DNA of 39,264 bases from an uncultured Rhodospirillaceae bacterium (GTDB taxonomy: Bacteria > Pseudomonadota > Alphaproteobacteria > MPNO01 > UBA2964), in the NCBI GenBank assembly GCA_913052165.1, contig CAJXEC010000010.1, forward strand, positions 1-39,264, read 5' to 3'. The position numbers and the translations under genes are program-made. Of the stretch, positions 17,012-25,800 are shown piece after piece (position 1 is the first letter of the stretch; each line of letters opens with the position of its first letter). The notes under the pieces were generated by a model. It had not been told where the DNA came from. It saw nothing but the letters and a program-made list of their open reading frames with translations, and did no database searches.

Positions 17012-19174
17012 ATGCGACTTTTCGTCGTGATAGCTCTCATATTTGTGTTTTCAGATCTATTGAGGGCCGAAGAGCTGAGTAGCTCGGATACCAAATCCGC
17101 GGTTTTCTTTAAAGCTGATGAATTAGAAAATCAGCAAGACACGGAAAAGGTAATAGCCCGAGGCAACGTCGAGATTGTTCATGAAGACCAAATTTTGAGA
17201 GCCGACTCGGTTCTCTATGATAGGGTTAGGGACAAGATTTATGCTTCAGGAAATGTTACATTATTACAGCCTGACGGCGATGTATTATTTTCCGATACTG
17301 CAGAGATAACTGGTGATCTTCGGGAGGGTATATTAGAGAATATTCGGATCCTTCTGGCAGATAATTCGCGGGCCGTAGCGACCACGGGTAGGCTGAGAGA
17401 GGGGAAGATTACGAATTTAGAGCGGGTTTCCTACTCCCCCTGCCAAATCTGCCCCAATACAGAAAAGAAGCCAACTTGGCAAATAAACGCCCAACGTATG
17501 TCTCACAACAAACAATCGAAGATAGTCGAGTACCGAAATGCATTTCTGGAGTTGTACGGACTTCCAGTTGCCTATACTCCCTACCTTTTACACCCAGACC
17601 CTAAAGTCAAACGCAAAACCGGTCTACTGCCAATCTACAATGGGTCTTCTTCCCAGTTGGGCTGGTTCGTCAATATTCCATACTTCATCGCACTTGATCA
17701 GGACAAAGACCTAACTGTGGAACTGATGCCTACCGCTAAGGGCGGTCAAGTTGTAAAAAATCAGTATCGCCAGAGATTCTCAAGAGGCTTTCTTGAATTA
17801 GAATTGAGCGGGACGGCTACGAGCTTAAGCCCAGGTGGCACAAAGGGTGATCTGCACGATAATAATTTTCGGGGTCACGTAAAGGCATCAACCCGATTTG
17901 ATCTCACCGAAGACTGGCGCACGGGGGCAGATATTTGGCTTACTTCAGATGATCTTTACATGAAACGCTATGAGATCAGCAACGAAAACGTGTTAAAAAA
18001 CAGTCTATTTATCGAAGGTTTCAGAGGTAATCATCACATAGAAGGCAGAACATACTTCTGGAGGGACCTTCGTTCGGGAAAATCTCAAGATGACATGCCG
18101 GTAATCTTGCCAATGATTAACTACCATCTGGTTGGACCTGTTACGAAATGGGGCGGCAACTTCGACTTCAAAGGCAGCCTAGTTTCACTGACACGAGAGC
18201 CCGGAGCGGATAGCAGACGGGTATCACTAGAAAACTCATGGAATCAGAGAAATGTCTCGAGATCTGGCCATGTCTTTGAAGCCCACGCGTCACTTGAAAC
18301 AGACCTATATTATGTATCTCAGTCAGAAAATTCTAATTCTTCAGAGGGAACGGAAACCCGCATTCACCCAAGACTAGGCCTAGAATGGAGGTACCCTCTG
18401 GAAAGCCTTATCGGCAATAGCTCAGTTGTTTTGGAGCCAATCGGGGGAGTCATGTTAAGCCCCAGGGGAGGCAACTCTGATGTTATTTCCAATGAGGACA
18501 GCCAGGCATTCGAATTTGACGATACAAATCTCTTAAGTAGAAATATGTTTCCGGGCCGAGATCGGATCGGGGTCGGTCAGCGCTTGTTTTATGGCTTCGG
18601 CTTTGGTGTCTATAGTTCAGAAGGGTATTCTTCGGGCTTTCTCGGTCAAACCTATCATTTTAACAATGAAACTGTATTTCCTGCTGGATCAGGCGTCGAC
18701 GAAAAAGCTTCAGATTTTGTAGGCCGAGTTATACTCAAACCCGCTCTGCCCATTGAGGCGATATACAGATTCCAAATTGATAACAAGGGTTCAAGATTTA
18801 AGAGAAATTCGCTTCACATAAATGGTGGGTTGCAGCTTCTCAAAATTGAAGTCAATTATGATCAAATAAATGCAAATAACAGTGACGAAAGTTTTACTGA
18901 CCGAGAAGAAATCTACCTCGGTCTCCGGTCACAATTCTCCTCAAGTTGGTCTGCTGATGCCTCGTTGACCCATGATCTTGTAAACGGGTTTACGTCCGAA
19001 CAAAAATTAGGCCTTACTTACTCAGATGATTGCTTTCAATTCAAGACGCTTTATAACCGCACGTTTTTTCGAGACAGGGAAATCGAACCTAATGATGCGT
19101 TGTATTTTCAATTAATCTTTAAAAACCTAGGTAACTTTCAAACATCAAGTATGTTAAATAGTAGAAAAAACTAG
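17012..19174 (+). CDS. lptD: LPS-assembly outer-membrane protein LptD
   Basis: Outer-membrane beta-barrel that inserts LPS into the outer leaflet with LptE. A signal peptide (RLFVVIALIFVFSDLLRA) precedes an OstA/LptA-like domain (about residues 30-140, VIARGNVEIVHEDQ and IYASGNVTLLQPDG). Two Cys in CQIC (about 143-146) may pair with the barrel Cys in DDCFQF near the C terminus, as in the disulfide-controlled family. The barrel (about 200-720) ends in a strand-like segment (ALYFQLIFKNLGNF) plus 13 extra residues. The length of 720 aa fits alphaproteobacterial LptD. It is placed between the permeases and its chaperone surA. Confidence 0.94.
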   Translation: MRLFVVIALIFVFSDLLRAEELSSSDTKSAVFFKADELENQQDTEKVIARGNVEIVHEDQILRADSVLYDRVRDKIYASGNVTLLQPDGDVLFSDTAEITGDLREGILENIRILLADNSRAVATTGRLREGKITNLERVSYSPCQICPNTEKKPTWQINAQRMSHNKQSKIVEYRNAFLELYGLPVAYTPYLLHPDPKVKRKTGLLPIYNGSSSQLGWFVNIPYFIALDQDKDLTVELMPTAKGGQVVKNQYRQRFSRGFLELELSGTATSLSPGGTKGDLHDNNFRGHVKASTRFDLTEDWRTGADIWLTSDDLYMKRYEISNENVLKNSLFIEGFRGNHHIEGRTYFWRDLRSGKSQDDMPVILPMINYHLVGPVTKWGGNFDFKGSLVSLTREPGADSRRVSLENSWNQRNVSRSGHVFEAHASLETDLYYVSQSENSNSSEGTETRIHPRLGLEWRYPLESLIGNSSVVLEPIGGVMLSPRGGNSDVISNEDSQAFEFDDTNLLSRNMFPGRDRIGVGQRLFYGFGFGVYSSEGYSSGFLGQTYHFNNETVFPAGSGVDEKASDFVGRVILKPALPIEAIYRFQIDNKGSRFKRNSLHINGGLQLLKIEVNYDQINANNSDESFTDREEIYLGLRSQFSSSWSADASLTHDLVNGFTSEQKLGLTYSDDCFQFKTLYNRTFFRDREIEPNDALYFQLIFKNLGNFQTSSMLNSRKN

Positions 19175-19220
19175 CAGAGATCGGCTCCCCGCGCGCGACA
19201 TCGTTCAATATTAAAACATT

Positions 19221-20510
19221 ATGACAAAAACATCCTCAAGCATTTATATATTTCAATTCCTCCCTGGCGTCCTTATTTCAATGTCTTTATTTTTGACCGC
19301 TGCAGTCCCCACAAATGCCCAAGAAACTATGAAAATCGCAGCAGTGGTTAACAGCGAGATAATTACAATGCGTGATATCGAGACGCGCATGAGGATTGTA
19401 CTTTTAGCTTCAAATTTACGCCCTACAAGAGCAGTCATTAAAAGGCTAGGAAATCAAGTGCTTCAAACGTTGATAGACGAGAGACTAAAACGAGAGGCAG
19501 CGAGAAAGAATCGAATTGAAGTGACAAAAACAGAATTTTCAGAAGCCCTGGCGATACTTGCAAAAAGGAACAAAATCGATCCAGATCGCTTTCGTCAATA
19601 CTTGACAAGTAAGGGTGTTGACTGGAATGCGATGAGCAACCAGGTACGGGCACAAATTTTATGGTCAAAGCTGGTACAACGTATTTTGTTGCCGAAAATA
19701 TTAGTTTCCGATAGCGAGATTAGTGATCGCTTAGAGCAATTAAGTAAAAGCCTAGAGAAACGCGAATACGACATTTCAGAGATATTATTATCTCCAGGCG
19801 CGCCAAGAGGAAATTCTCTTGCCAAAGAAAATGCCGAGCAGCTTATCAAGTACATAAAAAACGGTGCCGATTTTGGTGTTTTAGCCGAAGAATTTTCAGA
19901 CTCCACAAGCGCGTCTTCAAGAGGTTACATTGGCTGGCAAAAGCTGGAAGACCTGCCGCCCTTTGTTCACCCCTATCTCTTAAAAATGGGACCTGGAGAC
20001 ATATCTCCTCCAATCGAGTTTCAGGATGGGGTTTACATTATTCGGGTTAACAAAGTTAGATCTTATGGGATTAAAAACGGGGAGATGGAAGCGGTAGACC
20101 TTCGCCGCATGCTTCTCCAGGCTAGCTCAAATGACCCCGTGGGTAATAGAGCGAAATTTGCGAAGCGGATCGAGACTATACGAAAAAAAATCTCGTCATG
20201 TAATGATTTCGATCAGGCCGCAAAGAGGGCTGGATATAGTCGTGATACGAAATTGGGCAGGTTAAAACTCAAAGAGTTGTCTCCGAAGATCGTAAAAGAG
20301 ATAAGAAATCTTCCGATCGGGAAGCCCAGTTTACCCATTCAGATTGGAAACAATATTGTAATATTTGCCGTTTGCCAACGATGGCGCCCCTCCCGAGTAC
20401 CAGATAGACCACAAATACACCAAAAGATCTTCAGAGAAAAACTCGACATATTAGCGCGAAGGTTTTTACGTGATATGAGGGCTAACGCTATAATAGATAT
20501 ACGGATTTGA
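19221..20510 (+). CDS. surA: Periplasmic chaperone / peptidyl-prolyl isomerase SurA
   Basis: Periplasmic chaperone for unfolded outer-membrane proteins, including LptD. An N-terminal hydrophobic segment (about residues 14-32, ending near TNAQE) is a signal peptide. The SurA N-terminal chaperone domain (about 35-175) contains VVNSEIITMRDIE and a coiled helical stretch. One recognisable parvulin domain follows (about 185-290: DISEILLSPG, LAEEFSDS, GYIGWQ, GDISPPIEFQDGVYIIRV). The C-terminal part has no second clear parvulin domain. At 429 aa it is the usual length. Its TGA stop overlaps the TTG that precedes the pdxA ATG, and lptD lies 46 nt upstream. Confidence 0.93.
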   Translation: MTKTSSSIYIFQFLPGVLISMSLFLTAAVPTNAQETMKIAAVVNSEIITMRDIETRMRIVLLASNLRPTRAVIKRLGNQVLQTLIDERLKREAARKNRIEVTKTEFSEALAILAKRNKIDPDRFRQYLTSKGVDWNAMSNQVRAQILWSKLVQRILLPKILVSDSEISDRLEQLSKSLEKREYDISEILLSPGAPRGNSLAKENAEQLIKYIKNGADFGVLAEEFSDSTSASSRGYIGWQKLEDLPPFVHPYLLKMGPGDISPPIEFQDGVYIIRVNKVRSYGIKNGEMEAVDLRRMLLQASSNDPVGNRAKFAKRIETIRKKISSCNDFDQAAKRAGYSRDTKLGRLKLKELSPKIVKEIRNLPIGKPSLPIQIGNNIVIFAVCQRWRPSRVPDRPQIHQKIFREKLDILARRFLRDMRANAIIDIRI

Positions 20511-20512
20511 TC

Positions 20513-21538
20513 ATGGTTGCAGATAGACCACTAATTGCAATCACGATGGGCGAACCGGGTGGAATAGGTGGGGAGATAAGCATTCAAGCGTGGGAGAGGA
20601 AGCGAGAACTTTCATCAGTATTTTTTTTACTCGACTGCCCAAAACGAATACAGAAATTAGCTGCAAGCATCTCAAAAAGATGCCCAGTTGGGATCATATC
20701 TGAGCCAGATCAAGCTGCAGAGGTTTTCAAAACCGCACTGCCTATTATTCCCTTGTCGTATCAAATAAATACAGAACCAGGGACAAGTAATTTTTCCGAT
20801 GCCAAAGCTGTTTTAGAGTCCATTGACCGTGCTGTAATGTTTGCTAAAGCTAACAAGATTGATGGCATGGTAACTAATCCAATTCAAAAAGAAACGCTTT
20901 ATCAAAGCGGATTCGCCTATCCAGGACATACGGAATATCTAGCAGAAATAGCGGGCACAGGCCGGTCGGTCATGATGATTGCGTCCCAAAACCTTCGAGT
21001 GGTTTCCGTAACAACACATCTTCCGATAAGACAGGCTATTAAGTCTCTGACGATGGATGAAATCCTATATTCCGCGAGAGTAACGAGGGAGAGTTTGGAA
21101 AATTTTTTTGGCATTCTCAACCCCAGATTAGCAGTTTCAGGAGCCAATCCACATGCTGGAGAGGGGGGATTTTTGGGTCACGAAGAAAATCAAATCATAG
21201 AGCCGGCTGTCAAAATACTTCAAGCAGAAGGGATGGATATTTTTGGCCCAATATCAGCTGACTCAATGTTCCATGAGCGAGCGCGAAATAAATATGACGC
21301 GGCGATCTGTATGTATCATGATCAAGCACTAATCCCAATAAAAACGCTTGATTTTGATGCCAGTGTCAATATCACGCTAGGAATTTCGATAATAAGGACA
21401 TCACCAGATCATGGAACAGCTATGGACATCGCCGGGAAAGGAAACGCAAAAGCTGATAGCCTCATTGAAGCTATCGAATTGGCGGGAAGAGTGGCCATAG
21501 AAAAGCGGAAGAATTCTCAGCGTGGAAAAGTACGGTAA
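20513..21538 (+). CDS. pdxA: 4-hydroxythreonine-4-phosphate dehydrogenase
   Basis: Oxidises 4-phosphohydroxy-L-threonine in the DXP-dependent pathway to pyridoxal phosphate. Visible features are MGEPGGIGGEIS near the N terminus, the substrate segment GMVTNPIQKETLYQSG followed by GHTEYLAE, and the three metal-binding His in THLPIR, NPHAGE and MYHDQALIP. The closing SPDHGTAMDIAGKG motif is also present. About 341 aa from the ATG at 20513; the upstream TTG at 20507 would overlap the surA stop. The gene overlaps rsmA by 17 nt. The order surA-pdxA-rsmA is conserved in proteobacteria. Confidence 0.96.
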   Translation: MVADRPLIAITMGEPGGIGGEISIQAWERKRELSSVFFLLDCPKRIQKLAASISKRCPVGIISEPDQAAEVFKTALPIIPLSYQINTEPGTSNFSDAKAVLESIDRAVMFAKANKIDGMVTNPIQKETLYQSGFAYPGHTEYLAEIAGTGRSVMMIASQNLRVVSVTTHLPIRQAIKSLTMDEILYSARVTRESLENFFGILNPRLAVSGANPHAGEGGFLGHEENQIIEPAVKILQAEGMDIFGPISADSMFHERARNKYDAAICMYHDQALIPIKTLDFDASVNITLGISIIRTSPDHGTAMDIAGKGNAKADSLIEAIELAGRVAIEKRKNSQRGKVR

Positions 21539-22394
21539 TTTTTTTGACCCAAATAGATTACCACCACTTCGTGAGGTAATCAGTCACTTTCAGCTGTCGG
21601 CGAGACACAGCTTGGGGCAACATTTTATCCTGGACCCCAATCTTATTCGAAAGATTGTTCGGGGGGCTGGAAATTTGTCGGGAAAAACAGTGATAGAGGT
21701 GGGACCTGGACCAGGCGGGCTAACTAGAGGCCTTCTTGAAGTCGCGGACAATGTAACAGCCATCGAGACCGACAGGAGGTATTCAGAGCCGTTGAGCCAA
21801 ATTGTAGATGCATCCGAAGGCAGACTGAAGTTATTGGAAAAAGATGCGACAAAAATATCTCCCTCAGAAATATTGCGTCCTGGTGAAAGGGCAGCAATTG
21901 TTTCAAATCTTCCTTATAATATCGGCACACATTTGCTCATCATTTGGTTAAAGGATTTGTCATGCATAGAATCAATGACCTTGATGTTTCAAAAAGAGGT
22001 TGCTGAACGCATCACTGCCTTACCTGGTGATCGGTCATATGGAAGGCTCTCCGTTCTAACCCAATGGCTTTGCGAAACCGAAAAATTATTTGATGTTCCG
22101 GCCGAGGCTTTTAAACCAAGTCCTAAGGTAACCTCGACAGTGGTCTCACTGCATCGAAAACCCATTCCGCTGTATCCCGCAAAATTTAAACATTTGGAGG
22201 CTGTAACGAGAGCCGCATTTGGTCAAAGGAGAAAGATGCTTAGATCATCACTAAAATCCATCATGCCAAACCCTGGTGAGATGCTTAAAAAACTTCGAAT
22301 AGCGCCGACCGAACGAGCAGAAAATCTCTCGATCCTTCAATTTTGTATTTTAGCCCAAGAATATAACCTTCTGTTAGAAAGATCCTCTCAGTAA
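21522..22394 (+). CDS. rsmA: 16S rRNA (adenine1518/1519-N6) dimethyltransferase RsmA/KsgA
   Basis: Dimethylates two adjacent adenines near the 3' end of 16S rRNA during small-subunit maturation. The SAM-binding site is HSLGQHFILDPN (29-40) and VIEVGPGPGGLT (57-68), and the catalytic NLPY motif is at 129-132. The C-terminal helical domain contains AFGQRRKMLRSSLK. The length is 290 aa. The start is a GTG inside the end of pdxA, so translation is probably coupled; no ATG lies before the SAM motif. Its 3' end overlaps the end of the convergent gmk gene by 7 nt. Confidence 0.96.
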   Translation: MEKYGNFFDPNRLPPLREVISHFQLSARHSLGQHFILDPNLIRKIVRGAGNLSGKTVIEVGPGPGGLTRGLLEVADNVTAIETDRRYSEPLSQIVDASEGRLKLLEKDATKISPSEILRPGERAAIVSNLPYNIGTHLLIIWLKDLSCIESMTLMFQKEVAERITALPGDRSYGRLSVLTQWLCETEKLFDVPAEAFKPSPKVTSTVVSLHRKPIPLYPAKFKHLEAVTRAAFGQRRKMLRSSLKSIMPNPGEMLKKLRIAPTERAENLSILQFCILAQEYNLLLERSSQ

Positions 22395-23050
22395 CCTTCC
22401 TGAAGGCGTTTTACAAAATCTGTTAAGCCAATCATCCTATGCCGACGCAACCTCTCGGCGGCTATAATTGCCTCAACCTGCGCAACACTCTCTTCAACGT
22501 TGTAGTTTACAACGATAAAGTCATATTCAGCGTAGTGACTCATCTCACTTGGTGCTTTAGCCATCCTTGCCGACACAACCTTTTCAGTATCTTGCGCTCG
22601 ATTTTGGAGACGCCTATCTAATTCTGCTGTGGAAGGTGGTAAAATAAAAATACTTACGAGATCCTCCCTTGCCCTCTCAGCAATCTGTTGTGAACCCTGC
22701 CAGTCGATATCAAAAATCACATCTTTACCAATTCTTAATGCCTTCTCAACCGCACTAATTGGAGTTCCGTAATAATTATCGAAAACCTTTGCATACTCCA
22801 TAAGTTCACGCCGATTAATCATAAGATTGAATTCGGTTGGCTCTACGAAATAGTAATCTATTCCCTCTATTTCGCCGGGACGCATTGGTCGAGTAGTAGC
22901 AGAAACAGACATAGTTAAATTCTGGTCACGTGCTAACAATTGACGGGAAATAGTTGTCTTCCCCGCGCCAGAGGGCGAAGACAGAACCAGCAGCAATCCC
23001 CTGCGCTCTAATTTCGTTTCGTCACTCAGAACTTTAGCCTTTTTACTCAA
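22388..23050 (-). CDS. gmk: Guanylate kinase
   Basis: Phosphorylates GMP to GDP with ATP. The P-loop SSPSGAGKTT lies at about residues 24-33, followed by the GMP-binding region (SVSATTRPMRPGEIEGIDYYFV) and DIDWQGSQQI. The C-terminal tail ends near HRMIGLTDFVKRLQEGY. At 220 aa it is normal. The only possible start before the P-loop is a TTG at 23050, which overlaps the yicC end by 8 nt, so it is probably translationally coupled to yicC. It is convergent with rsmA. Confidence 0.96.
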   Translation of the reverse strand: MSKKAKVLSDETKLERRGLLLVLSSPSGAGKTTISRQLLARDQNLTMSVSATTRPMRPGEIEGIDYYFVEPTEFNLMINRRELMEYAKVFDNYYGTPISAVEKALRIGKDVIFDIDWQGSQQIAERAREDLVSIFILPPSTAELDRRLQNRAQDTEKVVSARMAKAPSEMSHYAEYDFIVVNYNVEESVAQVEAIIAAERLRRHRMIGLTDFVKRLQEGY

Positions 23051-23930
23051 TATTCTGCACCTGTTCTCGAAACTTATCGACTAGTAATTTCAGTTCCAGA
23101 CTTGCCTCGGTAATTTCAATCGAAGTCGATTTAGAACAAATTGTGTTCGCTTCCCTGTTAAACTCTTGACATAGAAAATCAATTTTTTTGCCCACTGGAC
23201 CATCGGTCTCTAAGCATAATCGTGTTGCCTCAACGTGGGATGAAAGTCTATCAATCTCCTCACTAATATCAGCTTTTGTCGCTATGAGTGCAACTTCCTG
23301 TGCCATTCTATCAGCTGGAATAGACCCAATACCCCCTAAAAGGTTTCCTACTCGCTTTTCTAGAGCCGCTAGAATTTGAGCCGACTGGTTTTCAGCTGTC
23401 TGTTTTATTAGTTTCACAGACGCCTCAATATCATCTATTATTGTAACTAGCACGACTCCAAGCCTTGCCCCCTCTCCCTGACGCGCCTCCTTCAGCAGTG
23501 CAACGACACTTTTAAAACTCCAAGTAATTTCCGCCCCTAGAGCCTTGTATTCTCTCGCGGCCGGACGCGTCTCAGATACTTGGATAACATCTCTAAAACC
23601 CAAAAAACTCTCAATACGAGGCGTATCTATTTCAAATTTTTTGGATAAAGCCTTGGCCTGAGTCATCAACTGCTCAAGCGCCCGTTCGTTTATCCTATAA
23701 ATAGGGTCTAGGTTTGGGCTTCTAATTGTTAACGACGCAGAGACATTGCCACGATATAAATACCTACTGGCAACTGCTCTGAGATCTGCCTCTAAGCTCT
23801 CAAACCCACTGGGTAATTTTATTCTTAAGTCGAGCGATCTCGCGTTCACACTTCGGAGCTCCCAACTCCACTCGAACCCATTAAACTCGTTTTGCAACGA
23901 AGAAAATCCCGTCATACTCGATATCGTCAA
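23043..23930 (-). CDS. yicC: YicC family endoribonuclease
   Basis: YicC/YloC family protein, reported as an endoribonuclease in E. coli and other bacteria. Both domains are present: the N-terminal YicC domain (SMTGFSS at the start, ELRSVNARSLDLRIKLP near residue 30) and the C-terminal DUF1732 domain (ADRMAQEVALIATKADISEEIDRL and FLCQEFNREANTI). The length is 295 aa. The TTG at 23930 is supported by AGAGG six bases upstream, and homologues often have a few residues before SMTGF; the ATG at 23915 is the alternative. It is directly upstream of gmk, as in many bacteria, and divergent from a short-chain dehydrogenase. Confidence 0.94.
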   Translation of the reverse strand: MTISSMTGFSSLQNEFNGFEWSWELRSVNARSLDLRIKLPSGFESLEADLRAVASRYLYRGNVSASLTIRSPNLDPIYRINERALEQLMTQAKALSKKFEIDTPRIESFLGFRDVIQVSETRPAAREYKALGAEITWSFKSVVALLKEARQGEGARLGVVLVTIIDDIEASVKLIKQTAENQSAQILAALEKRVGNLLGGIGSIPADRMAQEVALIATKADISEEIDRLSSHVEATRLCLETDGPVGKKIDFLCQEFNREANTICSKSTSIEITEASLELKLLVDKFREQVQNIE

Positions 23931-24001
23931 AACTGGCCTCTACCAAGGGTAATATTGGATAGTCTATACTGACCTCTCTTGGATGCAATGAGCGAGAGAC
24001 T

Positions 24002-24754
24002 TTGACAAGAAAAAAACAGACATCGATCCTTATCACTGGCGCATCCTCGGGCATCGGGGCGGCGCTTGCGGAGGAGTACGCCAGTCCAGGCATAAAACTT
24101 GTATTAATTGGCAGAAATACCCGCCGATTAAAAATGACCGAAGATATTTGCCGTAGATTGGGTGCGACAGTTTTTATATCTGTTTTAGACGTCACAGACG
24201 AAAAGGCTCTGGAGAGGGTTTTCGATGACTTGGGCCCCTTCAATATAGTTATTGCAAACGCGGGAATTTCAAGTTCGAGATCAAAAAGTATGGCACAGAA
24301 CACCAGAGAAATATTTTCGGTGAATATTGACGGTTTGGCTAATCCCTTTTTCCCAGCCATATCAGAAATGAAAGAACAAGGAGGAGGCAATATCGGGATA
24401 GTAAGTTCCATAGCTGGCTTCCAAGGCCTTCCGTCGGCACCAGCTTACTCCGCTTCAAAAGCAGCGGCAAAAATTTGGGGAGCAGGTCTTAGGGCTCGCT
24501 ATGCCGAGGAAAACATTGTTGTCTCAGTGATATGTCCAGGTTTTGTTGAAACTCCGATGACAGATAAAAATGATTTTTTTATGCCTTGGAAAATTCGTCC
24601 GCCCCTTGCTGCTAAGGCAATACGTCAGGGCTTAGAGCGAGGGAAGAGCTTGATCATATTTCCTTGGCAGATGGCATTAATTATCAATCTAATAAATGTC
24701 TTGCCGAGGCCGATCGTCGAATGGATATTTCGAAAACTTCCAAGAAAGGAATAA
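24002..24754 (+). CDS. SDR-family NAD(P)-dependent oxidoreductase
   Basis: Classical short-chain dehydrogenase with unknown substrate. The Rossmann motif TGASSGIG (12-19), NAG in IVIANAG (about 82-88), and the catalytic S136, Y149 and K153 (YSASK) are complete. The C-terminal region has a hydrophobic stretch (IIFPWQMALIINLINVL) that may tie it to membranes or lipids. Length is 250 aa. The start is a TTG with no Met upstream. It lies opposite to the surrounding genes between yicC and mltG, which are neighbours in many alphaproteobacteria. The sequence resembles a general SDR, not FabG of the adjacent cluster, and a FabG is already present at 27503. Confidence 0.88.
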   Translation: MTRKKQTSILITGASSGIGAALAEEYASPGIKLVLIGRNTRRLKMTEDICRRLGATVFISVLDVTDEKALERVFDDLGPFNIVIANAGISSSRSKSMAQNTREIFSVNIDGLANPFFPAISEMKEQGGGNIGIVSSIAGFQGLPSAPAYSASKAAAKIWGAGLRARYAEENIVVSVICPGFVETPMTDKNDFFMPWKIRPPLAAKAIRQGLERGKSLIIFPWQMALIINLINVLPRPIVEWIFRKLPRKE

Positions 24755-24810
24755 AGCCTTAACATTGGATCACAAGAATCGACGTCTTTGGTTGAATTAT
24801 TTTACAAGGT

Positions 24811-25794
24811 TTAGCGATAATTTTCTCTTTTAAGCAAACGCCATTTGGCTACGTTGAGGTTATGTTGATCCAAGGTGCGTGCAAACAAATGCCCGCCTTT
24901 GCCGTCTGCTACGAAATATAAATCATCGGTATTAGCCGGTTGAGCGGCAGCCCTGAGAGAAACTTCTCCCGGGTTTGCTATGGGTCCGGGCGGCAAACCC
25001 ACGACTAGGTAGGTGTTATAGGGAGAGCGTAACCTTAAGTCAGCCCGAGACAACCCTCTTTTTAGTTTTCGTGTGCCTTCGGTCAGGGCATAAATTACCG
25101 TCGGATCAGCTTGGAGCCGCATACCCAATTTCAGCCTGTTATTGAAAACAGCTGAAATCTTATTTAGTTCAGACGGGAGACGAGCTTCTTTCTCTATAAT
25201 CGAGGCTAATGTGACAAGTTCTTTTGGGGATCGAAGAACTGACGCTTTGTTGCGGGCAGCCCAAGTTTTTGTGATGAGCCCATCCATTTTAGTTCGCATC
25301 CGTTCTATTAATTTTGAACGGGTATCCCCCCAAGAATAAAAATATGTATCTGGAAAAAGGTTGCCTTCTGAGAGATTGCGAGCATCAATTGTTCCCTTTA
25401 AACCCAGTGACGAATTAACAAGCTCAGCAACTTCCCATTTAGTTAACCCTTCAGGGACCATCAGGCTCCTTTGGACCGTCTTACCAAATGCGAAATGATG
25501 CAAAATCTCTCGTGTCGACAACCCTGCATTTAACAAGAATTCACCTGACTTGATTTTTAAGGTCAAGTCATCAAACCGCGCTCCAAGTCGGAAAATCCAA
25601 GAAGACTCTAACACCCCTAACGTAACCAGTTGCGAAGCAACTTGATTGACAGTAGCTCCGGGTTCTACAACGAGGCGAATTTGGGGTCGATCGTTTTTTG
25701 AAGAGGTGTACTCATGCCATACCCAAAACAAAAAACAACCACTTATCGCAAGAAGTAAGCCGCAAGCTGTCGCAACCCAACGCTGAATGACCAT
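24811..25794 (-). CDS. mltG: Endolytic transglycosylase MltG (YceG-like)
   Basis: Inner-membrane enzyme that cuts nascent glycan strands during peptidoglycan synthesis. One N-terminal membrane helix (ATACGLLLAISGCFLFWVWH) precedes a LysM-like region (VVEPGATVNQVASQLVTLGVL). The YceG domain has the catalytic Glu in ASIIEKEA (E201) and MRLQADPTVIYAL, PYNTYLVVGLPPGPIANPG. The length is 327 aa. The ATG at 25794 has AGGAG six bases upstream that overlaps the fabF stop. It follows fabF in the fab cluster, the usual alphaproteobacterial arrangement. Confidence 0.95.
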   Translation of the reverse strand: MVIQRWVATACGLLLAISGCFLFWVWHEYTSSKNDRPQIRLVVEPGATVNQVASQLVTLGVLESSWIFRLGARFDDLTLKIKSGEFLLNAGLSTREILHHFAFGKTVQRSLMVPEGLTKWEVAELVNSSLGLKGTIDARNLSEGNLFPDTYFYSWGDTRSKLIERMRTKMDGLITKTWAARNKASVLRSPKELVTLASIIEKEARLPSELNKISAVFNNRLKLGMRLQADPTVIYALTEGTRKLKRGLSRADLRLRSPYNTYLVVGLPPGPIANPGEVSLRAAAQPANTDDLYFVADGKGGHLFARTLDQHNLNVAKWRLLKRENYR

Positions 25795-25800
25795 GATCTC

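Noticed and set aside
23881-24411. 176-codon minus-strand frame across the SDR and yicC start
   Set aside because: Antisense shadow of the SDR, whose own frame has complete catalytic motifs.
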